Both the position numbers and the translations under genes were made by a program. From the NCBI GenBank assembly GCA_025331125.1, contig JAOALB010000040.1:1-46883 (forward strand): DNA of 46,883 nt. The letters are read 5' to 3'. This document shows positions 32,872 through 45,144 of this stretch, one piece after another. The notes beneath the pieces are model-generated. The model saw only the letters and a program-made list of their open reading frames with translations, ran no database searches and was not told where the DNA came from. This DNA comes from Mycogone perniciosa (Eukaryota > Ascomycota > Sordariomycetes > Hypocreales > Hypocreaceae). Within the stretch, counting starts at the first letter, position 1; each line of letters starts with the position of its first letter.

Positions 32872-34705
32872 TCAAAGATCTTGAATTTCGAACCGCTTTC
32901 GGAGCTTCTCCCCGTGATTCAGGAAGAGCCATGCGGCGGGCATCATGGCGATGGCAATGAAGCCGAGTACGCTGTTGCCCCAGCCCATGCCTAGGTGGGT
33001 GTACATGGGTAATCCGGCAAGGGGTAGGAAAGCCCCGGCGAAAGAGCGAACGACGGCGTTGGCGGCGAGAGCGGAGGCGGCGTAGATGGTGAAGGTGTCG
33101 ACGAGATACATCTGGAGAGACTGTGGGAGATGGTTAGACAAAGATGGAATAAGGGGGGGTTGGGAAAGGGGGGAACGCGCTCACCATGAAAATAATAAGA
33201 TTGCCGACACCGATAACGGCGGTTCCAATAATAGGAGCAATCCAATGGACTTGGTATTCGGCTGTCCATCCGTAGATGAAGAACCCAATGGGCATCACAA
33301 TGGCACCGACTTTGAGAGGGACCAGACGATATTCAGGCTTCATGCCCTCCGGCTGTCGGCCCTCAGCAGCAGCGGCCACTGCCTCTTCAGCAGCCTTCTT
33401 CTTGATATTTCTGTCGCTCGTCAGGGAAAAGTAAGCCACGCCAATGATGCAGCCGGTGCCCAATCCCAAAAACGTGAGGCCGGCGTCTTCGGTCTTGAAG
33501 TGGTAAATGCCCATGAACAGTGGTGTGAGACTCGCAAACATGAGATACAAATATGCGTATGCAAGTCCCACATACATTCCGCAGATGACGCAGATGGGGG
33601 ACAAGAAGAGCATCTTGAACGGCCTCAAGATGCCCCGTTTGATGTAGGCGGCGTTGCTCAAGCCTGAGTCGAGCTTGGAATGCAACAGCGGGTTGCCGGT
33701 TTCTTTCCGTAGCCTCTTGGCTTTCTGGCGTAGGATGACGGGGGCGTACGTCTCGCGGGAGAAGAGCAGGAAGAAGGTCGATAGGGTGCCCGAGAGAATG
33801 GCAAGCATCCAGAACACCCAGCGCCATCCAAGACCAGTGGTGATGAAGCCGCCGACAACGGGACCGACAACGGGACCCAGGAGAGGACCGATGGCAAAGG
33901 CAGCCATGGCAGCGCCGCGCTTTTCCTGTACGATCATGTCGGTAATGGTGCCGCCTCCGTTGGTAATGGGACAGGAGCCGAAGATGCCACTGAAGAAACG
34001 GAATGCGATCAAGGCGCTCATAGACGGGGCTTTTGCGCAGGCAATGACAAAGACTGGGAGGAAGTCAGCTGCGGTCCCCAGCAACGATGGCTCAGCGTCG
34101 CAGCATGAATCAACTCACCAATGAAGCCAGCATTGGTTATATGGTAAACAATGGGTCGACCGTACAGTTCCGACAGCGGCGCAAAGAACATAGGGCCGGC
34201 AGCAAAGCCGAGGACATAGACTGAGACGCAGAAAGAGGCCAATTCCAGGTCGTCTGTATGGAATTCCTTCATGAGGTCGGGGACTCCAGGGGCAAACATG
34301 GCTGTATGAAGCACATGACATTAGCATATATACATATACATGTATATGGTAGAGGGACTGAGGGTTCCTACATGATGCCAGCGGCGTGATGAATGTCAGG
34401 GAACTGATGAGAACGCAATTAAGCACCTTGCGCCAGCGCGGCCAGTTGTATGGATTCTCGGGGTCATCGTCACTATCCCACCAAACGGTGTTCTCTTCGT
34501 CGCTCGAATCTCCCGCATCTTGGCTAACATGGCAGGGCTGCTTGCCAAGCTCGCTGGCGGCATTCGACATGCCTCTCTCTCTGTCAATGCTGCCAATGTT
34601 GAATGACCGTCGCTCAACCTCTCCCGTCTCGTCTGTGGCGGCGCTCTGCGTCTTATCCATCTCGTCGGATATGGAGGCTCGTCCCGTGGGAGCCCTTTCG
34701 GCCAT
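32872..34705 (-). CDS. MFS transporter, DHA1 drug/polyamine antiporter family
   Basis: Four exons on the minus strand (34372-34705, 34119-34301, 33185-34053, 32872-33120) give 544 residues; introns of 70, 65 and 64 bases keep frame. A hydrophilic N-terminus ends in VWWDSDDDPENPYNWPRWRK, the motif found before the first span in DHA1 (TPO1/FLU1-like) proteins. Spans follow the 12-helix plan: FAPGVPDLMKEF, the motif A region LSELYGRPIVY, the proton-antiporter motif C (AIGPLLGPVVGPVVGGFI), then GWRWVFWMLAI and RETYAPVILRQKAKRLRKET before the central loop. The second half ends WGNSVLGFIAIAMMPAAWLF. Such proteins export drugs, polyamines or metabolites at the plasma membrane using the proton gradient. 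The substrate cannot be read; no biosynthetic cluster surrounds it. Confidence 0.93.
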
Positions 34706-37468
34706 TGTGGCCGTCTGTATGGTTCGACTCGAGTCAGTCCGTCATGGTTTTGTTGCTGGAAGCCAAAACAATCGCAAATATTACAATAATAGTAACATGG
34801 CAATGCTTAGGAGATGTGGATGTTAAAGCAAAGTGGGAATAATAGAAAAGGATCCACGCAAGGTCGGGTTCAGGGTTCAGATATGAGTGGCATGATCTGA
34901 GCCACATGGAGCCAGGGGATGGATATAGATACGAGTAGCAAACCATGATGCTCCGTAATAGATGGCAATAGTAATGGGAATAGTAGACAGACGGTATTCG
35001 AACTCCATACCTTAGAGGCTCAAGGGCGGGCGCCAGCAAAACTATGTTTTGAATAGCGCTTATTGGTAAGGGGAGCTCGTCTGTGGCTCTAGCACTTGCT
35101 ATAGTAGTTGGGGCTCTCTCACTTTCGCACTCTCACTCTCACTCTCACCTCGGACTCTCCGTCATAGGTAGTAGGCAATAATAGCAAGATGGAGAGGGAA
35201 AGAGTCTGAACGAAAGATGGAGGACGAGGGAGGACGAGGGAGTGGAGGATTGACCCAGAAACCATGACAGCATACGAAATGCTGCTAGTAAAGCACAATG
35301 GCAATCTACTCGTACGAGGTAGCAATGGAACAAGCAAGTTCGGGTCTGGCCTTTTGGAGGCTTTTTTTTCTTCCTCCTCCCCTCCCCTGCTGAATGAATG
35401 AAGGGAGTCCTGGTTGACTGGCCAGGGGGCTTGACGCTTGTCGTAATACTACTCCGTACTAAGTGATGATCGGTCCCGTTCCTCCATCTCTTGGACTCGA
35501 GTTTTCTCTCCACTCCCGCAGGTCCCAAGAGATTTGCACCCGTATCGCCGGCTCCGCTTTCTTCAGTCCGGCTTTCGCCCTTCTGCAGCGTAACCAACGG
35601 GCCAATCCGACTTGGCCAGCTCCGTACGCCGGCTCTTTTTGTCTCCCACTTCCCGTGATAAGCGTAGCGTAGGCATTGATGATTGTGATGTGCCTTTCTT
35701 GTACTCGTATGTTTCGTATCGTACGAGTAATACTGTTGAAATCAGTGGGAATTGCCGTCAGCAACTGTTGGCTGAGCGCCCAACACCATCTGGAGAATTG
35801 ACTAAGGATTACTACTGCGACCACCAGACCAGGATTCCATACGCGTACCTGAACATGCATCTACTCGTATGCTTCAAGCCAAGTATCAAAGCACAGCGCC
35901 AATGACGAGGACGAGAATGTAACCCTGAGCGGCGTCCGGGGCATTTGCTCCCCCTTTTTGCATTTCTCCCAAGATGGCAGTCATACGAATTCTTATGGTC
36001 GGTCGGTCCGACTTGTTCGTGTACGAGGTCACGTCCTACAAGTGCGCGCCCGAAAACATCGCGGTCCCTTGACTCCGTATTGGGTGAAAGGCTTCAACTC
36101 GAAGTCCATGAAATTGCAATTGCTGGCCGAAACTCCACAAATAGTAACACGAACCATAGCGCCCTCTGATCGAACCAAAGTACGAAGTAGTAGTGCTGCT
36201 GCTACCACCAGCACTCCGTACTTCGTAGACTACGATTAAATGCAAGCTTAAGCGAGTCGTCGGCCGATGGCGGTCGGCCTCGCAGTCCTCCGCCACTAAG
36301 GGCAAGGTCCGTTTTGTCTGCGGGCTTACGAGTACTCGTACATATGCTGAGATGATGGCTGCCATAAGCCTCGAGATGTGCCGCATACCCCGTAGTGTTA
36401 CATTCTAAGCGGGTCAGTTCAAAGTGCTGGTGATCACTTGGGCAGCCAATACGATCCAGCCAGCCTAGGTTTAGTACTCGTATCTGCGGGACACTGGGTT
36501 AACGATGATATTCCATTTCCACTGCTGCCATTGAAAAGTGGTAAATGACGCGTCCCTGGCACTGCTCTGGCCTTGTCAAGGTCACGCTTGACGGTTCGTT
36601 GACGCAAGGGAGTATTGTTCTTCTCAGCCAAAGGCTTTTTAGGCATTTTACTCTAGGGCGAATCTACTACAGGCCCTTCGATCCTATTTTTATGGCGGAA
36701 TATCCAATAGAGCTCGTCGGCTGCTGTTTGGGGCAACGGAAGATCCGATGCGGAGGAATAGCAAACATGGGATAATACTCCTCTGGTAGCGTTGCCACCA
36801 TAAAGAAGCGCATTTGATTAATACTCCTGAGTACGGAGTAGACGCAGATGATGACAGGCCAAGCAACACCGGCAGGTCCTGTGCATGGCGAAGCAGCCCT
36901 TCCAAGGCTGACTGGAGATCCAGCGCCACCACTATTGTGTCCAATTGTTTTGATATGATCAGACTTGGGCCGAGTACCGTCCTTGGTCAAAGTCCATCAT
37001 CATATTACCTCGGAGTGTTAGATGCGTAAGGCATCTTCTCGAAAATTCTGTATCAACCAGCAAACGTCACGCTAATAACTGTCCCAAGTGAACGGCAGGC
37101 GCCGTTATTGGTGCATCTGAATAAAATCTTCGCCAGTGCGTTAATGTGCTTGGCCTGCTGTTGGCCAATTCATTCAGCCGTTAATAGGTAGTCTAATAGC
37201 TGGAGCTTAACAAGATACAGTTACTTGGCGCAAATGGGGGCGTTTGTATTGCGGGGGTTGCAGGTTTGCAGGGCTGACGACAGGGCCATCGATTACGTCG
37301 TGGGGGCGATGATGCAACTATGTATGTACTTCGTAGGCCGACCAAGTCCACCCAATCTCGGCTTCAACAACTTCCACCAGCCTTTCCATACTCCCGCTTC
37401 CTTGTGCGTCTCCGGCTTCTCGCCATGCTCGCACTGATTCATGTGACCGACACCCGATTCGAATCGCC
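34706..37468. other. Gene-poor 2.8 kb divergent region
   Basis: It separates the transporter (minus) from the Iks1-type kinase (plus). No credible coding frame is seen. It contains a short CTCTCA-type simple repeat (about 35116-35149) and GTAC-type units near 35450-35460, 36181-36190, 36212-36228, 36831-36840 and 37326-37335. A missed multi-exon gene cannot be ruled out. Confidence 0.45.
35116..35149. repeat. CTCTCA/CACTCT simple repeat
   Basis: Short runs of CTCTCA and CACTCT units lie upstream of the transporter gene. Low-complexity sequence with no sign of mobile origin. Confidence 0.55.
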
Positions 37469-39702
37469 ATGTCGTTGATCCCTTACCATCCGCGAGAGGG
37501 CCGCGAGATTGTCCTGTAGGTGTTGCCTCGCATAGCTTGCTGCTCCAGCTGACATAAACCGCCTAGACGACATCACAATGCCATCGTCGTTCGCGATCCG
37601 GACTCGCATCGTCTGGAAATCCGTGGATATGCCGAATGCCCTACCTGCCATCGGCCGCTGGGGCCTACGTCGGACCATGCTTTCGATCGCTCCTACAATG
37701 TGAATCCGGACTCATATGTCGATCCGGGATACTTTCGCATGCTTCGAGCCGGACACGACAATTCTGTGTCGAATAACACCCCCTCAAGCCCCATTCGGAG
37801 ACTGTTCAAGCCAGCCCTAGCAAGCACCAGTCGCAGATCCTCAGCCGCGAGCGTCGTGGACGATGATGCTGAATTCGTCTCAAGCACCCCGGGCGTGACC
37901 CCATCCGAAGGAAGCAGAATAAAGCGAGAGGCCTTCAGTCCAAACTATTTCAAAACCTTCTTCGTCGAGGAAAAGACCCTCGGCAAAGGAGGCAAGGGTG
38001 TGGTCTTGCTGGTGCGGCACGAGATTGACGGCTGCCACCTGGGTCATTTCGCCTGCAAGCGTGTGCCCGTCGGAGACGACCATGCCTGGCTTGAAAAGGT
38101 CCTCATCGAGGTCGAGCTATTAGCCAAACTGTCACACCCGAATCTGGTGTCATACCGCCATGTCTGGCTGGAGGATGTTAGACTGACCATGTTTGGGCCT
38201 AGCGTTGCTTGCGCTTTCATCCTTCAGCAGTACTGTAATGGCGGCGATCTTCATCAGTACATCATCGGGGGCATACCCAAAGAGGTCACTAAAGAGGATC
38301 TTAAGGAACGGATTCGCAGGCGATCTAGGGGCCAGCTAGATCCTCCTCGGGATGTTTTAGAAGGCAAGCGAAAGTTGTCGTTTGAGGAAATCTATTCCTT
38401 GTTCAAGGATATTACCTCGGGTGTCGCCTATCTTCATGCCTCGAACTATATCCATCGGGACCTGAAGCCTAGTAACTGCCTTTTGCACCGCGAAGGAGGC
38501 AAGTTGACATGTCTCATCAGCGACTTTGGAGAAGTCCAAGCGGAACATGCGGTACGTAAGTCTACTGGTTCCACTGGCACTATTTCGTATTGCGCACCGG
38601 AGGTATTGCGAATGGACAGCACCACAGGCCGTTATGGGAACTTTACAACGAAATCGGATATCTTCTCGTTGGGTATGATTCTGTACTTTATGTGCTTTGG
38701 TAGACTTCCTTACCAAGGCGCAAATTCCGTTCAGGAGGAGCTGGAGGATATCGAGCAACTCCGGGCCGAAATCACGGACTGGAAGGGCTTTCAATTTGAA
38801 CGACTCGAGCGCCCCGACCTCCCACCGAAGCTCTATACGTTGCTTAAGAAGCTGCTTGCTTTGGACCCGGTCGAGCGGCCAAGTGCCAATGAAGTGTTAA
38901 ATGCGATGAAGAACGAAAATAACCTTGACGGAGTCACGAGAGATCGGAGCTCGAGTCCAGCCGTCGGGTTGCGTGGTAGCCGAGTTCAAAACCTTGACTC
39001 CCCGGCGGCTCCCGGCACACCAGTTCCAGGTGAGTATCTCTGCCTTGTAATGCCGACAGCACTTGATCTTATTGTATAACAGATTCGCGAAAGGACACAC
39101 ATAACCGCAGTCGGAGCATGGATCCTAGTTTGTGGTCCGGGTCAAGTTCCCGAGACGAAGCTTCCGCTGTTCCAAGCACCCAGCAATCTACTCACGCCAT
39201 CGTTAAGAGCCGGAGTCAAAATGGCTATCACGATCTCCAGCCGGCAGACCAGCGTGATCCCCAACCACAATCCAATGGACATGCGCATATCGCTCGTCCG
39301 CTTCTTCTAGCGGCCTCTCCCCATGTAGAGGCAGGAACAGGCCTTACATTGGTGCGCTTTTGCACCGCAATTGGACTCACGGGTGATGTGGTGAACTATA
39401 TTGGCCGCTTGAGCTTGTTCATGATCAAGATTGCTACACTTGTTCGGCCTTGTTGGCCGTATATGGCTACCATTGAGGTGAGTGCACCACTGGTTGTGTT
39501 TGCTGCTCTGGACTTGGGTCTTCCGGCTAGTACAAGCGCCCCTTCAGCAAGGCGACCCCATGTCATTACGAGGCTCTTCCGCAACTCAGGTGTGGGAGCA
39601 AGGCTACTGTTTCTGGCATTGCACCTGGTCGTGGTCTGGATGGCTAGCCGATGGGATGCTCTATGTGCTGTCGCTCCTCAGCACGACTGGGTGGAGTGGT
39701 AA
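37469..39702 (+). CDS. iks1: Iks1-type serine/threonine kinase with membrane tail
   Basis: Three exons (37469-37515, 37567-39029, 39083-39702) encode 709 residues. The first exon gives MSLIPYHPREGREIVL and joins to RHHNAIVVRDPDSHRLEIRG, followed by a CPTCHRPLG zinc-like pair, a layout recalled for Iks1 kinases. Kinase motifs: glycine loop LGKGGKGVV (about 155-160), the lysine in FACKRV (180), HRDLKPSN (312-319), DFGE (335-338; Glu follows DFG), and APEVL. A charged insert (PKEVTKEDLKERIRRRSRG) lies between the hinge and helix E. The C-terminal 100 residues hold hydrophobic segments (LSLFMIKIATLV, APLVVFAALDLGL, RLLFLALHLVVVWMA), consistent with membrane anchoring. Family knowledge: yeast Iks1 is a little-studied protein kinase. 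Splicing inside the tail was considered and rejected because reading through keeps the hydrophobic pattern. Confidence 0.87.
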
Positions 39703-40251
39703 TCTTTGCCGAGAATATGCCCAAGTTTCACTGTTCTGGTGTTTAGCGAGAGGCCTCCTAGTCACAGCATGCCTGCGTAAAACAACATGGGTGCCTCGTC
39801 TCAAACAGGTTCTTGATTCGGAGAATCGACGTTGGCCACGATCTACGTGATTGACCCAGGTGGGCTACTATCCCCGAATAAAATAATTATTGGACATGGG
39901 GTGAATCTACATGCTTTCGGGCGAAATGCCATTGTTCAATGGCCTTGATTGCTTGAACTGAAGTTGAAGGGGGCTTCATTAATAGCGGACAGATGTATTA
40001 TAGGAAGGTAGTAATGCAGCGTTGACTATTGCCAAAACCCCATCATATATACTACGTATTTACATGTAGATTCTTGGTAACCTACCCCATTCGTGATATC
40101 GTGAAGTCAAGGGCCATGAGAGATGGCTTAACAGTGGTACGACATTGCGATACAAGAGGTTACAAAACATATACAGCAATTTCCGTTCCATCTTCATATT
40201 CAGATCACCATAGCGCCAGGATATATAAACACAAAGAAGACAAAATAGCAG
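39703..40251. other. Convergent intergenic region
   Basis: It lies between the kinase and the permease-like gene. An alternative frame runs on to 39850 but is not needed for the kinase. No other gene or repeat is seen. Confidence 0.5.
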
Positions 40252-41585
40252 TCATATCTTCATCAACGCCCTGGGACCAAACCTCCCTCGCCTCGCCATT
40301 TCAGCCACGGCCAAACCGCCATGCCTCCCACCAGGCTCAACACGTTTCCCATGCGTAATGCTCCCAAAGCCAAAGTCCGGGTGTCCGCCGAGACTGCCGA
40401 ATATGTCGCCGATGTAGTTCATCGGAGGGATGCCCCCTTTGTAAGTGCAGTTCCAGCCCGCGATGATGCCCTTGACGATTTCGATGCCCGCGTTGAAGAT
40501 GTTGTCAATGGCGATGTGGAAGCCGTTTTGGTCCGTGTCTGTGAGGTGTTCCCAGTCTGAGCGCTCGGGAGGAGGGCGGTCGAAGTTGGAACCTTTAGTG
40601 GGATATGTTAGCAAAACGTCCATCATGGTGTGGTTTCAGGGGGGTCATACCAGTGCGCATGACTATGATTCTACCAAAGTCGACGAGGCCTTCGATGGCT
40701 GCTCTTACTAAGACTTCGAGAGTGGCGTTGTCTTCCTGGGCGCTCATGCAATACACACCCGTGCCGTTTGTCCACAGTGATGTTGTATTCTCAAACGCCT
40801 GTGCGAGCCGTGTGCCCGAGTAGTATACATCACTCGTGGCAGTATCGCATTTGACAACCCTGGGTGGTCGAACTGCCATCTCGTAAGAGGTTCCTAAGCC
40901 TGCGTACAAAGCGCGGTATCTGCGTGGTTCGGCATCGTCTCTGAGATTAGCTCTTGAGGCGAGGCGGTAGGCTGCGTCGCGGAGGTTGTCGTTGAGCTCG
41001 AAGACCTCGGTGCCGTAGGTAATGGAGGGGTATTCGAACGGGTATGCCCGCCCGTAGGAGATGTATCCCGTGGGCCAGTCGGTGGGGAGCGATCGAGGGT
41101 CGATCTCATATTGGAGAGCAACTTGGACGGCATAGCGCGAGAGGGCGACGCTGCCTATAGTTGCGTATCGGGGGTTAACGCCTGCGATGCCCGCCAGGAG
41201 GAAGTATGTCGTTTTGAGATTGAATTTTGGAGAGAGGACGAGGGCCATCATAGAAGCTGCCGAGTTGATTTCGCCTTCTCCGACGGTGAGTTGGCATATG
41301 CTGTCATGGAGAGGCCCGCGGCACCGGTGGCTTTGGAGGTGAGGTTTCCCAGGCCTGATTCGGGGAAGCGATCGTACCAGACTTGGGCTTCGGGTGTCCA
41401 CTGAGTATGTTCGTTAACAAGTTTGAAAGGATTTATAGGAATGAATGAATGAATGAAGGGGCTAGACAAACCATGGAAATAATCATGACTTTGGGAGCAA
41501 TCACACGAGATGGAGATGTTTGAGCACCGACTAGATGGATGATGGTTGCCACTATGGCAGTGAGCATGATCGACATGAGGAGCAT
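40252..41585 (-). pseudogene. Purine nucleoside permease (NUP) family gene with frameshift
   Basis: On the minus strand, exon 1 (41472-41585) encodes MLLMSIMLTAIVATIIHLVGA, a signal peptide, then APKVMIISM. Exon 2 begins at 41400 with WTPEAQVWYDRFPESGLGNL. Near 41305 the frame must change: the upstream frame reaches GAAGLSM, while the conserved continuation DSICQLTVGEGEINSAASMM lies in another frame. Exon 2 then runs to 40651 (VNPRYATIGSVALSRYAVQV, YRALYAGLGTSYEMAVRPP) and exon 3 covers 40252-40592 (SNFDRP ... FNAGIEIVKGIIAGW). Homologues usually have a dozen or so extra residues with a Cys just where the frame breaks, so a small deletion is likely. No plausible intron explains it. The family includes fungal purine nucleoside permeases. 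It is a pseudogene or holds an assembly error; everything else is intact. Confidence 0.7.
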
Positions 41586-42732
41586 CTTGAATCGAGATGG
41601 TAATAGGTTCCAGCGTTCATTCCTGAAGACTACTTTGATGCCATGAAGATTTATTCAAGCTTAAATGCTAACACATTCACACAGAGCTACCTTTCTTGCG
41701 TCACAGCACCGCAAAGGCTGCGGCTTTGATGGAAAGACAGTCATGTCTTGTAATACCTACGTATGAAAGAGGGCTGAAGTTGCGAGGCGAGTCTTTCATA
41801 TACATACCCAGAACCTCGATCTTGGTGTTGGTCCCCAAAGAAGCGGGACAAGACAGATGCACGATTAGCGAGGACAGAGCAATGAGTCGTACTAGTAATA
41901 GTACTAGTAGTAGTACAACGAAATCTGAAAGAAAAAAAAGTCCGAAAGCGAAAAGGTTAAAAGTCCTTGATACCAAAAGGTGGGATTTACGCGTAGCCAG
42001 TCTCAGATAGTCGAGGCTTGTCTAGCCAAAGTCGAAGCTAGGCAATAAACGAAGCGAGAAGGACGGGAGGAGCGGATGCCGAAACATCGGATGGACTCGA
42101 ACTCTCAGAACGGATACCGGACGAGGGTCATGATCTGTCGAACAACACTATTGTCAAACAGAGCCCTGTCGCCTTAGTAGGTTTGAGAATGCTATGCTTA
42201 TGGACCTGTAGCATAGTCTAAGGCATCATGAAAACAAAGCAGCACTTCCCGGGTCTTGGGAAGGGTAAGGCCTTGTTTGCTCCTCTTGTTGTGCAACACG
42301 ACATGTGCGATACGGCGAGGCAGGTCTCGGGAGAGGTGGGACTCAGATCCAGCGAGCGGCCGCCCGCCAGGACATGGAAGTAATTGGCCAAGGAAACGAG
42401 GCCGCCACTGGCTTGAATACCCCCGTATGGGGTGTGCTGTTCCGTACATATGTATGGATGAAGGAAAAGAGGGTCGCCCACGCCAAGAAGCAGGATGTGG
42501 TATTTGTTACGGCATGCAAATGGTGTTTCCGCCACGGTGGGTTTGACCAGAAAAGGTCGGGTACGTCTTTATTCTCATTACCTAGATAGTTCTTTATCCC
42601 CCAAAGATCAAGAGTAAGCAAGGTACTCTGAATGTCTATAAACCAATTCAACGCCTGTCATTATAATGGTAGCCCATACACCATATGCTCTAGTAGTCCC
42701 TCATTCCCAACGCAGCTCCTAGTTTTGCATGC
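41586..42732. other. Intergenic, permease-like gene to glutamine synthetase 3' end
   Basis: No gene is seen. It should hold the permease-like gene's promoter and the glutamine synthetase 3' untranslated region. A short TACTAG/TAGTAC-rich patch lies near 41888-41918. Confidence 0.5.
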
Positions 42733-44343
42733 TTAAATCTTGCCAAAGATGGAGGTCATGAGAACCCTGGTGACACGGTAAGGATCAGCGTTGGAGGCAG
42801 GTCGTCGGTCCTCAAAATAGCCAAAGCCACGAGTAGCAGTTTCCCGAGGAATACGGATGGAAGTGCCACGGTTGGCAACACCCCATGTGAACTTCTCGAT
42901 GGAGCCGGTCTCGCAGTCGCCGGTGAGACGGAGGTCGTTATCCTCACCATATTCCTTGATACATTCAGCATGGTAGGGCTCAAGAGCCTTGAGAGCATCC
43001 TCAATGTGCTTCATGCCACCCTCGACACGCATCTCCTTGGTAGAGACGTTGGAGTGCAGACCACTGCCGTTCCATGAGCCCCGGATGGGCTTGGGGTGCA
43101 GAGAGACCTTGACGCCAAAGTCCTCAGCAACACGGGCAAGGAAGAATCGAGCACACCAGAGCTGGTCACCCACTATGACAAATTAATTAGCGACAGGCCA
43201 CACCGCCAAAGTAATGAAGATGGAACTTACTCTGAATACCCTCGCAGGGGCCAACCTGGAACTCCCACTGACTTGATAGCACCTCAGCGTTGGTGCCGGA
43301 GATGTTGATGCCAGCATCTAGAAGCAGAAGTATTAGGGACTGTCCAGGGGTGATACGACCATGTCATGGGGAATCAAGCACTTACAGAGACAGGCCTTGT
43401 AGTGAGCCTCAACAACGTCACGCAAGACAACCTTGCCACTGCCCACACCGCAGTAGTAGGGGCCCTGGGGAGCAGGGAAACCACCAGTGGGCCAGCCATA
43501 AGGCCGGTCGTCATGATCAAGGAAAGTGTACTCCTGCTCGAGACCGAACCAAGGCTCGTGGTCGGCATACGCCTCCATCACCTTGGCGCACTCATGGCGG
43601 TAGTTGTACTTGTTGGGAGTTCCATCGGCGTTCCAGCATTCGGCAAGGACAATGATGTTGGGAGAGCCTCGGAAAGGGTCGGGGTAGACGGCGCAAGGAC
43701 GAAGGTAGACGTCAGAGTCATGGCCAGGTGCCTGGTCAGTGGAGGAGCCATCGAAGTTCCAGATAGGGAGATCTTCAGGCTTGTACTCCTGTTCTGGGAG
43801 AGTCTAGGATCACGGCCAAATCAGTATAAGACGAACAAACAAATAAACAAGTAAACAAATGAGTACTAGCAGATGGAGGAATGAAGCTTGACGATGGTGA
43901 TATCATATTGCGCAGTATGCCGCAGAAGACCGCAGAATGCCGTCATTGGATCAGACAGCGTCTCCGATTGGCCCGCTGGCACGGAGTTTCCGTGGCAATG
44001 GCGGGACAAGTCGGAGTGGGGCACGTACAGATAACGGCAATGGACGGCAAAAGGATTAGGGGAAAGCAACTCACCCTGGATTTTGATCGAGTCTCGCCAA
44101 CAGCGTCGACCCAGACGTACTCGGCCATGATCTTGCCCTTCTGCTCGAGCTTCAGGTACTTGTTAAGCTGTAGATGCAGTCAGTATCGTGTGTGTCATCT
44201 TGATCGTAGGAATTCATTCGTACAGTCTCCGTCCTGGAGGAAAGGATTTCTCGGTTGGCCTGTAGAGCAGTTGAGTTAGTCAAGGGTCTGTATTTGTAGT
44301 GTAGGGCGGCATAGTCCATATGCGGCATGTAGACACTCACCAT
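42733..44343 (-). CDS. glnA: Glutamine synthetase
   Basis: Six coding exons on the minus strand (44341-44343, 44224-44259, 44075-44167, 43386-43803, 43231-43317, 42733-43172) encode 358 residues, the usual eukaryotic type length. Exon 1 codes only the initiator Met, followed by ANREILSSRTETLNKYLKLE. Motifs: IMAEYVWVDAVGETRSKSRT, LPIWNFDGSSTDQAPG, PDPFRGSPNIIVLAE, GLEQEYTFLD, PYYCGVG, GINISGTNAEVLSSQWEFQVGP, GSWNGSGLHSN and the ATP-site ANRGTSIRIPRETA with ADPYRVT near the end. It condenses glutamate, ammonium and ATP into glutamine in the cytosol, the entry point for nitrogen assimilation. The third intron (43804-44074, 271 bases) is unusually long here. GATA elements upstream agree with nitrogen control (inferred). 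Confidence 0.97.
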
Positions 44344-44576
44344 CTTTGCGGTGTTTTGTGCACGAAGCAACAGCTGTAAAGAGAGGCGAAAGGTATGTTG
44401 TGAGTGTTGTCAAAAGCAACTGGGTATTGTTAAAACAGATAAAATTCAAGATACGAATCAGTCTGAGCTCGAGGTCTGGGCGGCTGGGGATTTTATATCT
44501 CCAGGATAGTACTTCGTACTCGTGCTCAGACACAGGCCCGTATCGCAGGTACTGTAACTTGATCAGGGCGTGTATA

Positions 44577-44740
44577 GATAAGGCACGCAGGCGTGTGGCT
44601 GTTGCTGTTTCTGTTAATCATTCGCCTATCAGCAAGCCTCAAAGCCAAAAAGCGGCTCCTGTCGCTAAAATTAAAACCCTCACAAGAGCGGTATTGTCCC
44701 AGTCCACCGATCAGCCGGCGCCGATTGCCATGGTATTATC
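44577..44740. promoter_or_regulatory. GATA-factor (AreA/NIT2-type) candidate sites
   Basis: GATAAG at 44577-44582 (plus), CTATC at 44626-44630 and TTATC at 44736-44740 (GATAG and GATAA on the minus strand) lie 230-400 bases upstream of the glutamine synthetase start. AreA/NIT2 factors bind HGATAR sites in nitrogen-regulated fungal promoters. The motif is short, so chance occurrence is quite possible. Confidence 0.35.
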
Positions 44741-45127
44741 AGGTACTGTACTTATGACTCGCGATATGACCTATGGTTTTTACTACGAAGTACCCCTGGT
44801 CTCAGAAGGGCATCCCCAGCCCAATTGTCGTCGTCTGGTGCCTTGGCTCTGACATCTCGCTCCCCGCAAACGGAGAGCGGGCATGCGGGTTAGCCTCTTT
44901 CGGTCATACATTATTTAATGGAGTGACTCAGGACACGCCCATTGTTCCGATACCATTCATCCTAGGAGTACATAGATACTCCGTCTGCGGTGATGGACTT
45001 TTCGTTGTGCCAGCACATGCTATTTTCGATCTTGGGATGCCGAAGAGGGTGCTGTTGGTATGTTCGTTTTGTAGATTTGAGGCTGGCTGTACGTGGCGTA
45101 AGCTGGCTCCTGCGCATGCTTTGCTGT

Positions 45128-45144
45128 GTACGAAGTACGAAGTA
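45128..45144. repeat. Tandem GTACGAAGTAC units
   Basis: GTACGAAGTACGAAGTA contains two identical units sharing a GTAC. It lies in the gene-free right flank and belongs to the dispersed family. Confidence 0.6.

Noticed and set aside
34985..35010. Second tRNA-like T-loop (TTCGAACTCC)
   Set aside because: The loop would have nine bases and no cloverleaf can be drawn.
39482..39700. Extra introns in the Iks1-type kinase tail
   Set aside because: GT..AG pairs exist, but splicing breaks the frame, whereas reading through gives hydrophobic segments expected for the tail.
42060..42130. tRNA-like B box (TCGAACTC context) on the minus strand
   Set aside because: The arms do not pair as a T-stem, and no A box or acceptor stem is found.
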